DNA of 64,000 nt from PLanc-01 sp035342095. GTDB lineage: Bacteria > Planctomycetota > Phycisphaerae > Sedimentisphaerales > Anaerobacaceae. The position numbers and the translations under genes are program-made. The stretch is taken from the NCBI GenBank assembly GCA_035342095.1, contig DAOQWL010000021.1:1-64000 (forward strand). The letters run 5' to 3'. Shown here one piece after another: positions 1 through 9,034 of the stretch. Within the stretch, counting starts at the first letter, position 1, and each line of letters begins with the position of its first letter. A model generated the notes under the pieces. That model saw only the letters and a list, made by a program, of their open reading frames with translations. It was not told where the DNA came from and did no database searches.

Positions 1-207
1 GATCCACCCTCAACCCCACAAGTGATTCGTGCAGTTATTGCCTGACACTGCCTTACCGGGCTTCCAGCAGGTAAATCGATCCGTTCTGATCCGTATGATG
101 TGATTCTTGAACATTCCCCTTGCACGCTGTAGCATTCGTCTGCTGGGCCGAAGGATAGGGCAACGCAGGCGTGCGACCCGAGCGTCGAGCCCAGTGGCTA
201 TACGGCA

Positions 208-237
208 GGAGGGGCTTGGTTCGCACCGAGTCCCTCC
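208..237 (+). promoter_or_regulatory. Imperfect hairpin in the leader of the beta-helix gene
   Basis: An inverted repeat with arms of about 13 bases (outer GGAGGG/CCCTCC, inner GCTTGGT/ACCGAGT with two mismatches, loop TCGC) lies about 30 bases upstream of the start codon at 268. It could be an mRNA leader structure or an operator. It is not followed by a T-run in either direction, so it does not look like a classical terminator. Function is unknown. Confidence 0.3.
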
Positions 238-267
238 TCCTATTCCTGTGATTCATGGAGTGAGCAC

Positions 268-2214
268 ATGACCGCAGCATCAATAGTCATTCACTTCGTC
301 GCTTTGACCCTGAGCCTCCCTCCTGTTGGAACGGGCGTGGCAGAAGACATGGCTGATATCACCGCCTTCCACGTCGCGCCAAACGGCAACGACGCATGGT
401 CCGGCCGACTGGCCCGGCCTGAGGCGAACGGAGCGGACGGCCCCTTCGCGACGCTTCATGCCGCCTGTCGGGCTGCGCGGCAGGCAGGGACGAGCCAGGC
501 AAGAACGATTCTGATCCAGGCGGGCGACTACTTTCTCAGCGAGCCGGTGGCGCTCACTCCGCAAGACAGCGGCCTGACCATCGAAGCTGCGAACGGCGAG
601 AAGGCATTTCTGTATGGCGGCCGGCAGGTGTCCGGTTGGGAATCGGACGGAGACGGACTGTACGCGGTCTCGCTGCCCGGTGTCAAGGAGGGCACATGGG
701 ACTTCCGGGCTCTGATCGTCAACGGGCGGTACTGCCCACGGGCCCGGCTTCCCGAGACGGGATTCTTCGAGCACACCAGCGTTTTCGACGTCCCCTGGAT
801 GTCCACGACAGGCGGCGGCTGGAAACGCAAACCCACGAGCAAGGAACTGACCTCGATGAAGTACAAACCCGAGGACCTCAGGCCCTGGCTGGACATCCGC
901 AACGCCGAGATCACGGTCTTTCACATGTGGGATGAATCGCTCGTGGGCGTCTCGGCCAATGACCCGAACTCGCATACCCTCACGTTCTCCACGCCATCGG
1001 GCCATCCGCCGGGCGCGTTCGGCGTCAGGAAGTACGTCGTCTGGAACGTGCGGGAGGGCATGACCCGACCCGGCCAGTGGTATCTGGACCATACGCAGGG
1101 CAAGGTCGTCTATCGGCCCCTGCCCGGCGAGGACATGGGCAGGGCCCGCGCCATCGCGCCGACGGTCGAATCCATCATTTCGCTCGCAGGGGGGCGGGAC
1201 AATCCCATAAGGAACGTCACCATCCGGGGTCTGACGCTCTCCGTAACGACGACTCCGCTCAAGGCAGGAGGGTTTGGAGCAGGCCTGTTCGACGGGGCCA
1301 TCACGGCCACAAACGCCCGGGACTGTGCGTTCACCGACCTCGAAATCCTGAACGTCGGCGGCCAAGCGATCAAGGTCTCCGGCTCGAACCTCCGCGTCGA
1401 GCGATGCCACGCTCATCACGTCGGCGCCTGCGGCATCCGGTTCCAGGGCGACGGCATCCGGATCGCAGACAACGAGGTCCACGACGTCGGCCTGACCTAT
1501 CCCAGCGCGATCGCCTTGACCGGGGGCGGCAGGGATTGCGGCGTCGTTCACAATCACGTCTATCGCACGCCCTACTCCGCAGTCACCTGCGGCGGGCAGA
1601 ATAACGTCATCGAAGGCAACCGCATCCATCACGCCATGCAGGAACTGCACGACGGAGCAGGCATCTACTGCTTCGGCGGCAAGGGCCTCGTCCTGCGGGG
1701 CAACTTCATCTACGACATCGTCGATACCGGCGGCTACGGCGCCTCCGCCTACTACCTCGACGAACAGTGCGAGGGCTGCATCGTAGAAAAGAACCTCTCG
1801 ATCAACGTCGCTCGTCCCTCCCACAACCACATGGCGACGGAGAATACGATCCGCAACAACGTCTTCGTCAGCGACGGCGACATGCGGATCACGTTCCCGC
1901 GCTCCTCCGGTTATGTGTTCGAGAAGAACATCCTCCACACTCAAGGCAGGATCACGATCGACAACTACGAAGGGATCACGACGGCTGTGGGCAACCTGCT
2001 CTTCAGCGCCCAGGGCAAGGTCGAATGCCGCAAGCTGGATCAGTACAGCCGGACGGGGACCTATCTCCTGGAGCCGGACAATACGAATCTCCAGACAGAC
2101 CCCATGCTGGCTGCATACGAGCAGGGCGACGTCCGGTTCGCCCCCGATTCGCCCGCGCGGGCACTGGGCATCGAGCCGATTGATGTGAGCGACGCGGGAC
2201 CGCGACGGCAATGA
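268..2214 (+). CDS. Secreted right-handed parallel beta-helix protein
   Basis: This 648-residue protein starts with a hydrophobic segment that looks like a signal peptide. It is followed by the motif AFHVAPNGNDAWSG, typical of extracellular planctomycete and Bacteroidetes beta-helix proteins often annotated as pectate-lyase-like. A run of short repeats rich in GN, N.I and G.G (about residues 310-580) forms the predicted solenoid. Such proteins usually bind or cleave acidic polysaccharides outside the cell, but no catalytic residues can be assigned here. The ATG at 268 has GGAG six bases upstream. It is the first complete gene of the window and is convergent with the minus-strand gene ending at 2336. 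Substrate is not predictable from sequence alone. Confidence 0.8.
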   Translation: MTAASIVIHFVALTLSLPPVGTGVAEDMADITAFHVAPNGNDAWSGRLARPEANGADGPFATLHAACRAARQAGTSQARTILIQAGDYFLSEPVALTPQDSGLTIEAANGEKAFLYGGRQVSGWESDGDGLYAVSLPGVKEGTWDFRALIVNGRYCPRARLPETGFFEHTSVFDVPWMSTTGGGWKRKPTSKELTSMKYKPEDLRPWLDIRNAEITVFHMWDESLVGVSANDPNSHTLTFSTPSGHPPGAFGVRKYVVWNVREGMTRPGQWYLDHTQGKVVYRPLPGEDMGRARAIAPTVESIISLAGGRDNPIRNVTIRGLTLSVTTTPLKAGGFGAGLFDGAITATNARDCAFTDLEILNVGGQAIKVSGSNLRVERCHAHHVGACGIRFQGDGIRIADNEVHDVGLTYPSAIALTGGGRDCGVVHNHVYRTPYSAVTCGGQNNVIEGNRIHHAMQELHDGAGIYCFGGKGLVLRGNFIYDIVDTGGYGASAYYLDEQCEGCIVEKNLSINVARPSHNHMATENTIRNNVFVSDGDMRITFPRSSGYVFEKNILHTQGRITIDNYEGITTAVGNLLFSAQGKVECRKLDQYSRTGTYLLEPDNTNLQTDPMLAAYEQGDVRFAPDSPARALGIEPIDVSDAGPRRQ

Positions 2215-2277
2215 CACTGCCCGCGGGTCTGTGCGATCTTCCGGGCGTTAGAGTCCTCCGATCCGGATCGGTCCTGT

Positions 2278-2331
2278 GCGCAGGCAGTCCGTTCGTAGTG
2301 ACGCCGTGAGGCGTTATCTTCCTCGGCCCAG
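2278..2331. repeat. Short palindromic repeat, family E, copy 1
   Basis: The block contains the core GTAGTGACGCCGTGAGGCGT followed by TATCTTCCTCGGCCCAGA. The reverse complement of 41341-41392 matches it over about 50 bases with only a few differences. A shorter relative of the core occurs at 10983-11012. It fills almost the whole gap between two convergent genes. Confidence 0.75.
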
Positions 2332-2335
2332 ATCG

Positions 2336-3061
2336 TCAATTCACCGGGCGGCCGTAGACCTCCACCTCGATGTAGTGGTTCAGGTCGCCGGCGGTGCTGC
2401 CGTTGCTGTAGAGGCGAATGTAGCGGCCGCGAGTGGCCCGGGCGTCGAACAGCTCGCCGAAGTGGGTGTCAACGTAGTGCATGTCCGCGCCGATGCCGAG
2501 GCCCAGGGAGTTGTCCGTATCGTTGTTGAAGATCGTCGTGAGGCCCTCGACGAAATCCGGGTCACCGCCAATCTGGACGACCACATCGAAGTACGCCCGC
2601 GGCTGCTTATGGAAATGCCAGAGCCGGACGCCGTAGATCTCGTGCTCGGCCTGCAAGTCCACCGTGACGTGCTGCACGCACGGACCCAGCTCGACGTAGC
2701 TGCCGTCGGCGCCCTCCTTGTCGCCGTCGGTGATCATCGCCAGCTCCCCGATGACAGGCTCCGCGTCGCTGGACGAGACCGGTTTGCCCAGCGCGACGTT
2801 GGTCGTTCCCTTCGGGGCCAGGAAGGGGGGACCGGGTTCCATCTGCACCGGCTTGGTGTTCGGGGCCCGGCAGTCCTCATTCGTTCCGATGAAGACGGGT
2901 GTCGGCAGCTCGACGACGACCGGCACGAGGCCCGCCGAATCCATGCCCGCGTTGGCCGGCGTACCAGCCGTATCCTGCGGCACCGGCCAATGCCACACGG
3001 TCAGGATGAATAGTCCCACAACAATCGCAATGGGCACGTCTCGTGTAATGTGTCTGGACAT
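2336..3061 (-). CDS. Membrane-anchored protein with a discoidin-like (F5/8 type C-like) domain
   Basis: The protein has an N-terminal hydrophobic anchor (IAIVVGLFILTVWHW) and then one beta-rich domain that begins GKPVSSSDAEPVIG and ends HYIEVEVYGRPV. This domain closely matches the C-terminal domain of the anti-sigma-like protein encoded just upstream (3176-4708): both contain FNND.DNSLGLG and TRGRY.R.YSNG. A tandem duplication therefore produced a stand-alone copy. The ATG at 3061 has GGAGGG ten bases upstream, while the longer reading would need a TTG. A role in carbohydrate or cell-surface sensing next to the ECF pair is an inference. Confidence 0.7.
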   Translation of the reverse strand: MSRHITRDVPIAIVVGLFILTVWHWPVPQDTAGTPANAGMDSAGLVPVVVELPTPVFIGTNEDCRAPNTKPVQMEPGPPFLAPKGTTNVALGKPVSSSDAEPVIGELAMITDGDKEGADGSYVELGPCVQHVTVDLQAEHEIYGVRLWHFHKQPRAYFDVVVQIGGDPDFVEGLTTIFNNDTDNSLGLGIGADMHYVDTHFGELFDARATRGRYIRLYSNGSTAGDLNHYIEVEVYGRPVN

Positions 3062-3175
3062 CACGATGAAGCCCTCCAAATGTTGGTCTCAAAAAACCTA
3101 CTGCGGACCGTGCGGGCGCAGAGCGTCCGCCCTGTATGTGACCCTGCTGTGCTTATTCGCGCGGGAGCCGGAGGC

Positions 3176-4708
3176 TCAGTTGCCCTCGATCGATCTCACG
3201 GGCCGGCCGTAGACTTCGACTTCGATGTAGTGATTCAGCTCGTCGTGCGTGTTGCCGTTGCTGTAGCAGCGGACGTAGCGACCGCGGGTGCTCTTGCCAT
3301 CGAGGAGCTTGCCTTCGTAGGTCTCGGTGTAGTGCAGGTCCCGACCGGCGCCGAGCCCGAGCGAATTGTCGGCATCGTTGTTGAAGACCGTTCGGACACC
3401 GGTCTTGAAAGCCGGGTCGTCGGACACCTGGACCACCACATCGTGATAGACGCGAGGCCAGCGGTGCTGGTGCCAGAGGACGACGGCGTAAATCTCGCAT
3501 CGCTCGAGCAGATCGATGGTGACATGCTGCGGTCGGGGACCCAGCTCGACGACGTTGTCCTCGGTCGCGTCCTTGCCGCCGTCGGTGACCAGGTCCAGAC
3601 TGCCGATGAGCGGCTCGGTGTCGCTCGACGACACCGGTTTGCCGCGTGCGACGTTGACCGTTCCCGCCGGGGCCAGGAAGGGGGGTCGCGGGGCCCCTCG
3701 CGGTTTCTCCAGATGCGGCGTGCGCCCATCCTGCGGCGTGCCCACGAACATCCGCTTCGGCAACTCGATCCTCAACGGTTCCAGCCGAAAGCCGCTCGTC
3801 GGCGCGGGCGTAAAGATCGGCGCGGGCTCATTGCCCGGCGTGCCCCGATACCCCTGTCTCATGTCGGACACGCGGGCCGTCCTGGGAACCCCGACATCGT
3901 AGATGCTCGCGGGACCTGCCTGCGGATAGCTCACGACCCAATCCTCGCGGGCCAGCACATCGCCCGCCGGACCACGGTACTCCATGCCCGCCGCGACGAT
4001 CCGCTTCGTCTTTGGATCGGCGAAGACCGTCACTCTCAATCCCGCGACGTCTTGGCCGTCGATGCTAAAGGCTGGATCGGTCGCCTCGACCGCGTATGCC
4101 CGCAGGGTCCGACCATCCTGTTCAGCGGTGGACTTCTCCACCTTCACGTCTTCCCTCGACGCAAAGACCCCAAACGCCTGGACGAAATTGTACGCGGCTG
4201 CAACACCGAAGGGGCCGGTTCTTGGCAGGTCGGAAACCACGACTGTCTTCAGACGAGGGTTGTAGCTGACCTTCATCTGGCCCGTCCCATAGTCGTATCC
4301 GACAACGGCGCCGTCCTCCGCGAGGACGTAGGTCTTCCGGGCCGCCAGGTCGCACCAGTGCTGCTCGGTTTGCACGTCGTCGTTGGCGTACCGTTTGGCG
4401 ACCGCCAGCAGCCAGGGCGCCTTCTCGGTGGCCGCCCGGACACGGCCGAATCCCGTCCCGCCGGCAGAACCGAGCCAGACCCAGATCGCCGCCGAGGCGC
4501 CGAGGAGAACCGCCGCCGCGACAGCCAGCTTCCGCGCAGCATGGGCGTCCCACCCAGGATTCAGAATCACGGGCACACTACGAACACCGGCCTGCTCGAA
4601 CGTCTGGAGCATCTGGCGACGAAGCCGTTCTCGGTGGGCGGCATTCGGCTCATCGTTCGTCTCGATCCCGGCAACGAGTTTTCGGAAATCACGCTCGTTC
4701 TCGAACAT
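3176..4708 (-). CDS. Anti-sigma-factor-like membrane protein with C-terminal discoidin-like domain
   Basis: The gene starts immediately after the stop codon of the ECF sigma gene (TAG then ATG, no gap), which indicates translational coupling and a regulator/sigma pair. The N-terminal 80 residues are a charged cytoplasmic part followed by one membrane helix (AAVLLGASAAIWVWLG). A middle extracytoplasmic region of about 270 residues follows, and residues about 350-505 form a discoidin-like domain shared with the neighbour at 2336-3061. No zinc-finger Cys/His motif is visible in the cytoplasmic part. The likely role is to hold the sigma factor at the membrane and release it when the outer domain meets a ligand, possibly a glycan. 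That role is inferred from gene order and architecture. Confidence 0.7.
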   Translation of the reverse strand: MFENERDFRKLVAGIETNDEPNAAHRERLRRQMLQTFEQAGVRSVPVILNPGWDAHAARKLAVAAAVLLGASAAIWVWLGSAGGTGFGRVRAATEKAPWLLAVAKRYANDDVQTEQHWCDLAARKTYVLAEDGAVVGYDYGTGQMKVSYNPRLKTVVVSDLPRTGPFGVAAAYNFVQAFGVFASREDVKVEKSTAEQDGRTLRAYAVEATDPAFSIDGQDVAGLRVTVFADPKTKRIVAAGMEYRGPAGDVLAREDWVVSYPQAGPASIYDVGVPRTARVSDMRQGYRGTPGNEPAPIFTPAPTSGFRLEPLRIELPKRMFVGTPQDGRTPHLEKPRGAPRPPFLAPAGTVNVARGKPVSSSDTEPLIGSLDLVTDGGKDATEDNVVELGPRPQHVTIDLLERCEIYAVVLWHQHRWPRVYHDVVVQVSDDPAFKTGVRTVFNNDADNSLGLGAGRDLHYTETYEGKLLDGKSTRGRYVRCYSNGNTHDELNHYIEVEVYGRPVRSIEGN

Positions 4709-5275
4709 CTACTCTTCTCCACCCGGATCCCCGCCCAGGACCTTCTGGAGCTTGCGGAGAATCCGGTGCAGCATCACGCGAATCGTCGCAGGTCGCGCAC
4801 CCACCACCCTGGCGATGTCGTCGTAGTCCATGTTCTCGAAGAACCTCAGCGTCAGGATGGTCTGGTGCTCCGGCTTGAGCTGCTGGATCGCCGCATACAA
4901 GATCGGCCAGTCCAGGCTGGACCACTCGTCCGAGTCCTGCTCGCGGGCCCGGCGTTGCGCCACGGCGTTTCCCAGGAGCCGCTGCCGACGGATCGTCTTG
5001 CGGATATGGGCGTTCGCCTGGTTGGTCGCGATGGTGTAGACCCAACTGCGGAAATCCTGCTCGGTCCGGCCCTCGAACCGGGACATGCCCCGCGCGACGG
5101 TCAGGAAGACCGACGACGTCACATCCTCGGCGGTCGAGCGATTGAACAGCCGATGCACGCAAAAGCGGAAGATCCGCTCGTAATAAAGGTCGTAGAGCCG
5201 CCCGAGGGCCGCCGTCTGGCTCTTCGCCAGAACGACCAGATCGTCATGACCTGTTTGTTCAACGGGTTTTGCCAT
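4709..5275 (-). CDS. ECF-type RNA polymerase sigma factor
   Basis: Region 2 (LYDLYYERIFRFCVHR through EDFRSW-type sequence DFRSWVYTIATNQ) and region 4 (LKPEHQTILTLRFFENMDYDDIA, then RPATIRVMLHRILRKLQ) are both intact, and the length is normal for the family. It should direct RNA polymerase to a small regulon controlled by the coupled anti-sigma protein. The start was placed at the ATG at 5275. An in-frame ATG at 5308 would add eleven residues, and neither has a clear Shine-Dalgarno sequence. The gene is divergent from the glycosidase gene at 5440, so a shared regulatory region of about 160 bases lies between them. Confidence 0.9.
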   Translation of the reverse strand: MAKPVEQTGHDDLVVLAKSQTAALGRLYDLYYERIFRFCVHRLFNRSTAEDVTSSVFLTVARGMSRFEGRTEQDFRSWVYTIATNQANAHIRKTIRRQRLLGNAVAQRRAREQDSDEWSSLDWPILYAAIQQLKPEHQTILTLRFFENMDYDDIARVVGARPATIRVMLHRILRKLQKVLGGDPGGEE

Positions 5276-5439
5276 AATCGCGACCATGGCACCGTTTGGA
5301 TTGCGCATGCCGCGAGTATGTTACACGCCTCTTCGGCAAAACGCAAAATGCCGAAGCATCTTGTGTCGAGCGGATCGCTTGGCTTATCATGGCCGCGTTG
5401 TTAGGAATTGGTCTACCCCTGGATTGGAGATAATTCGCT

Positions 5440-8400
5440 ATGACCCGCCGCACCCCATCATCGATGGCAACCATCCTGTCTCGCGGGCTTCTGCCCAGCA
5501 TTTGTGCCTTCGTACTCGCCTGCGCCGCAGGTCTCGCCGAGCCCGCGAGAGCGCTGGACTCGGTAAAACTCCGGAACTCGTTCGCCGAACCGCCGCGACA
5601 GTATGCTTCGGCGCCGCTGTGGGTCTGGAACGACCGGCTGACCGAGCAGCAGATCGTCGATACGCTCCGCGACCTCGCAGGGCAGAAAGTCCGCCAGGTC
5701 TTCGTGCATCCGCGTCCCGGCCTGATGACGCCGTACCTCTCCGACGAGTGGTTCAAGCTCTGGAAGATCGCCTTGCGAGAGGCCGAACGTCTGGACATGA
5801 ACGTCTGGATCTACGACGAGAACTCGTACCCGTCCGGTTTCGCAGGCGGATTCGTGCCCGATGCGATGCCGGAATCCCGCGGCATGGGCCTGGGCATCGA
5901 CGAGCGGGACGCGCCGATCAAGGTCGATAAGGACTGTGTCGCGGTCTTCCGACCGACGGGCGACGGCTACGAGAACGTCACCGAGCACGCAAAGGCCGGT
6001 CAGGAACTGGCTCAGGGCAAATACCTGGTCGCGTCGCTCCGCTGGGCGGGCACTTCCGGCTGGTACGGCGGCAAGTTCTACGTCAACCTGCTGACCCAAG
6101 GCGTCACGGAGAAGTTCCTTGCGATCACGATGGACGCATACACGCGGAACATCGGGGACCAATTCGGCCAGCGTGTCCCGGGCGTCTTCACCGACGAGCC
6201 GCACTTGTCCCCCGCGGGCGGCCTGCCCTGGGCGCCCGACCTCGCGGACGTGTTTCGCAGCCGCTGGGGCTATGACCTCATCGACCATCTGCCCAGTCTC
6301 GTCCGCCCGGTCGGCGACTGGAGGCGGGTCCGTCACAACTACCTCCAGGTCCTGCTCGATCTGTTCATCGAGCGGTGGGCCAAGCCCGTTTATGAGTACT
6401 GCGACAAGCACGGCCTCGAGTTCACGGGACATTACTGGGAGCACGAATGGCCGAACTGCCTCATGGCGCCCGACAACATGGCCATGTACGCCTGGCACCA
6501 GAGACCCGCGATCGACAACCTGATGAACCAGTACAACGAAGGCGTACACGCCCAGTTCGGCAATGCCCGAACGGTCAAGGAGCTGGCCAGCGTCGCCAAC
6601 CAGCTCGGGCGCGAGCGGACCCTGTGCGAGGCCTACGGCGCCGGCGGCTGGGACCTGCGATTCGAGGACATGAAGCGGATCGGCGACTGGCTCTTCGTCC
6701 TGGGCGTCAACACGCTCGACGAGCACCTCTCGTACATCACGATCCGCGGCGCGCGTAAACGCGACCATCCGCAGTCGTTCTCCTATCACGAGCCCTGGTG
6801 GAGAAGTTACCACGTGATGGCGGAGTACTTCACAAGGCTCTCGATGGTCCTGTCCCATGGCCGCCAGGTGAATCGCGTGCTCATCCTCGAGCCGACGACC
6901 ACCGCGTGGATGTACCAGGGCGACGCCGCGGTCAATGAAATCGGCAACAGCTTCCAGCAGATGCTCGTGGCTCTGGACCGCGCACAGGTCGAATACGATC
7001 TCGGCTGCGAGGACATCCTCGCCCGGCATGGCTCGACCGACGGCGCAAGCCTGAAGGTCGGAAAGTGCTCCTACGATCTCGTCGTGCTGCCGCCGCGGAC
7101 GGAGAACCTCAACGAACGCACGATGGACCTGCTGACCGCATATCTCCGCCAGGGCGGCAAGGTGCTCTGCTGCGGCGAGGCCCCCGCGAGAGTCGATGGC
7201 TCCGTTTCGGATCGCGGTCAGGCCTTGCCCAAGCAGTCCGGATGGAAACCGGTCGATGTATCGCAAGTCCCGGCGGCGATCACGGCCGACACGAAGGGCG
7301 GATTTGCCATCGAGCGAGCCAAGGACGACAAGGGCATCCTGTTCCATCACCGCCGAGTCGTGGACGACGGCGAGTTCCTCTTCCTGGTCAATACGAGCAT
7401 CGAAGCCCCCTCGACCGGCACGATCGCTTCGACCGCCCGAGGCATCACGCAGTGGGACCTGCACACAGCGAAGGTCCTGGGCTATCCCTGCGAGAAGACC
7501 GACGGCGGAGTGACCGCATCTTTCGAACTGGCGCCTTGCGGCAGTCTCCTGCTGTTCCTGTCTAACGCGCCTCGGCCCTCCGAGAAGAGACCGGCGCAAC
7601 AGGCCGCCGTGATCGAGGCCAAAGACGATCTGCGCATCACACCGCTGGAGGAGAACGTCCTGACTCTCGACTACGTCGACATCACCGCCGGCGGCGAGAC
7701 GAAGAAAGGCCTTTACTTCTACAAGGCCAACCAGTTCGCCTTCGCCAAGAACGGCATGCCCCGCAATCCGTGGGACTCATCCGTCCAGTTCAAGGACGAG
7801 CTGATTACGAAGACGTTTGCCCCCGACAGCGGGTTCGAGGCCACGTACCGCTTCCCCATCGAGGGCAGCGTGCCCGCTCAACTGGCGATTGTGATCGAGC
7901 GGCCCGATCTGTACACGATCTCCTGCAACGGCAAGCCCGTCTTGGCCCGCGAGGGCAGTTGGTGGCTCGACAAGTCGTTCGGCAGGATCGATCTGGCCGG
8001 CGCCGCTCGGGTCGGCGAGAACGCGGTGACGATCCAGGCGTCGCCCTTCACGATCTGCCACGAGCTGGAGTCCGCATACATCCTCGGGACGTTCAAGCTC
8101 AGACCCGCGGAGTCCGGGTTCGTCATCGTCGGCGAGTCGAAACCCGCGATCGCGCTGGGGAGCTGGAAGGCCCAGGGCTATCCGTTCTACGCGGCCGGCG
8201 TCTCGTACAGCCGCACGTTCGAGATTCCCCGCCCGGCGGGCCGGCTCCTCGTCGAGCTGGACCAGTGGTATGGCAGCGTCGCGGAGGTCCTCGTGAACGG
8301 GACGCCCGCGGGCTGCATCGTCTCGCGGCCCTGGCAGTGCGACGTCACGAAGGCCCTGCAGCGAGGGACGAACACGGTCGAGGTCCGCGTGATCGGGACG

Positions 8401-8568
8401 CTGAAGAACACGCTCGGCCCGCACCACGCCGGGACCAACCTGGGCAGTGCCTGGCCCGGCATGTTCCAGCAGGGCCCCGAGTCCGGCCCGCCCGCGGGCG
8501 ACAGCTACCACACGGTCGATTACGGGCTCTTCACGCCCTTCGTCCTCAAGCAGACCACGGGCGAATAG
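5440..8568 (+). CDS. Secreted GH106-like glycoside hydrolase (alpha-L-rhamnosidase-type)
   Basis: This 1042-residue protein has a signal peptide (SICAFVLACAAGLAEPARA). The N-terminal part begins with PLWVWNDRLTEQQIVDTL and VRQVFVHPRPGLMTPYLS, the pattern of the GH106-like family whose characterised members remove L-rhamnose from plant or algal polysaccharides. Conserved acidic segments WIYDENSYPSG, VFTDEPH and HYWEHEW lie in the predicted TIM-barrel. The C-terminal 300 residues look like beta-sandwich accessory domains. It is divergent from the ECF sigma gene, so it may be a target of that pair. Family assignment is from recalled motifs, and the exact sugar specificity is not known. Confidence 0.75.
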   Translation: MTRRTPSSMATILSRGLLPSICAFVLACAAGLAEPARALDSVKLRNSFAEPPRQYASAPLWVWNDRLTEQQIVDTLRDLAGQKVRQVFVHPRPGLMTPYLSDEWFKLWKIALREAERLDMNVWIYDENSYPSGFAGGFVPDAMPESRGMGLGIDERDAPIKVDKDCVAVFRPTGDGYENVTEHAKAGQELAQGKYLVASLRWAGTSGWYGGKFYVNLLTQGVTEKFLAITMDAYTRNIGDQFGQRVPGVFTDEPHLSPAGGLPWAPDLADVFRSRWGYDLIDHLPSLVRPVGDWRRVRHNYLQVLLDLFIERWAKPVYEYCDKHGLEFTGHYWEHEWPNCLMAPDNMAMYAWHQRPAIDNLMNQYNEGVHAQFGNARTVKELASVANQLGRERTLCEAYGAGGWDLRFEDMKRIGDWLFVLGVNTLDEHLSYITIRGARKRDHPQSFSYHEPWWRSYHVMAEYFTRLSMVLSHGRQVNRVLILEPTTTAWMYQGDAAVNEIGNSFQQMLVALDRAQVEYDLGCEDILARHGSTDGASLKVGKCSYDLVVLPPRTENLNERTMDLLTAYLRQGGKVLCCGEAPARVDGSVSDRGQALPKQSGWKPVDVSQVPAAITADTKGGFAIERAKDDKGILFHHRRVVDDGEFLFLVNTSIEAPSTGTIASTARGITQWDLHTAKVLGYPCEKTDGGVTASFELAPCGSLLLFLSNAPRPSEKRPAQQAAVIEAKDDLRITPLEENVLTLDYVDITAGGETKKGLYFYKANQFAFAKNGMPRNPWDSSVQFKDELITKTFAPDSGFEATYRFPIEGSVPAQLAIVIERPDLYTISCNGKPVLAREGSWWLDKSFGRIDLAGAARVGENAVTIQASPFTICHELESAYILGTFKLRPAESGFVIVGESKPAIALGSWKAQGYPFYAAGVSYSRTFEIPRPAGRLLVELDQWYGSVAEVLVNGTPAGCIVSRPWQCDVTKALQRGTNTVEVRVIGTLKNTLGPHHAGTNLGSAWPGMFQQGPESGPPAGDSYHTVDYGLFTPFVLKQTTGE

Positions 8569-8572
8569 GGCA

Positions 8573-8700
8573 CAGCAGAAGGTGAGAAGTTGAGAAGGTT
8601 AGAAGGTCGGATCGCCTGGTTCTTTCCTGGGCCCCCGTCGCGCGCCACCCTCTCTCTGACCTTCTCACCTTCTGATCTTCTTAACCTTCTGTTCTTTCAG
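8573..8700 (+). repeat. Repeat family C, copy 1 (purine/pyrimidine-armed palindrome)
   Basis: A purine-rich arm beginning CAGCAGAAGGTGAGAAGTTG and a pyrimidine-rich arm ending CCTTCTGTTCTTTCAG form a long imperfect inverted repeat around a GC-rich core. The reverse complement of 10001-10109 matches this block: the first arm is almost identical, and the core shares GCCTGGTTCT and TCCTGG. The two copies are inverted relative to each other and flank the membrane-protein gene at 9035-9937. Confidence 0.8.
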
Positions 8701-8730
8701 GCCCGATCCGTGACCCGTGGCACGTGACCT

Positions 8731-8814
8731 GTGGCACCCCCGCCCTCGGGGGTGAGCCCTGGAACTACCCACGCATGGGCAACTCCGAAGATTCCCCAGC
8801 CGAGGGCGGCTGGG
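8731..8814 (+). repeat. Repeat family A, copy 1 (split)
   Basis: The left half (GTGGCACCCCCGCCCTCGGG then GGTG) and the right half (CCCAGCCGAGGGCGGCTGGG) are each self-complementary. They are separated here by about 40 bases, whereas the other copies have 2-12 bases. The terminal GCCACA of complete copies is replaced by AAAAAGGCAGATCGGGCC, the complement of a string found in the composite copies. Confidence 0.7.
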
Positions 8815-8836
8815 AAAAAGGCAGATCGGGCCTATA

Positions 8837-8875
8837 TTCTTCAACGAAATCTCCTGGTTCGATTTCGTTGAAGAA
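8837..8875. repeat. Perfect hairpin, 15-base arms
   Basis: TTCTTCAACGAAATC and its exact complement GATTTCGTTGAAGAA surround a nine-base loop. It occupies the same place within the composite element as the B hairpin does at 8943-8984, but with unrelated sequence. Confidence 0.8.
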
Positions 8876-8877
8876 TG

Positions 8878-9020
8878 GTGGCCCAGCCGCCCCCGGCTGG
8901 GAATCGATCACCCCCGAGGGCGGGGGTGCCACGCGTCCGAGGTTTGGGATGGAAAAACCGAGGAGCAGGTTTTTCCATCCCAAAGTAGGCCCGATCTGCC
9001 TTTTTCCCGGCTGGGCTACA
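8878..9020 (-). repeat. Composite repeat: inverted family A element plus B hairpin
   Basis: An A element in inverse orientation (8878-8932) is followed by a perfect hairpin with 17-base arms, TTTGGGATGGAAAAACC at 8943-8959 and its complement at 8968-8984 (loop GAGGAGCA). Then come AGTAGGCCCGATCTGCC and a degenerate A right half. The same order and nearly the same sequence recur at 10250-10366. Confidence 0.8.
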
Positions 9021-9034
9021 TCGGCCTGGCGCCG

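Larger units (their letters stand above)
8569..9034. other. Gene-free stretch made almost entirely of nested palindromic repeats
   Basis: No credible gene is seen here. From left to right it contains repeat C copy 1 (8573-8700), an A-family element (8731-8814), a perfect 15-base-arm hairpin (8837-8875), and an inverted A element running into the B hairpin and ending with an A half (8878-9020). The pieces are linked by the shared string GGCCCGATCTGCC or its complement, so they appear to be modules of one composite element in different orientations. Confidence 0.75.

Noticed and set aside
53..283. A 76-codon minus-strand frame ending NGSIYLLEAR
   Set aside because: The last dozen codons could be a gene end, but the upstream part looks random and overlaps the start of the beta-helix gene. 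The support is too weak for a gene call.
3050..5404. A 784-codon open frame opposite the sigma/anti-sigma genes
   Set aside because: The opposite strand contains a clear ECF sigma factor and its coupled partner. The antisense product is Arg/Asp-rich without domain.
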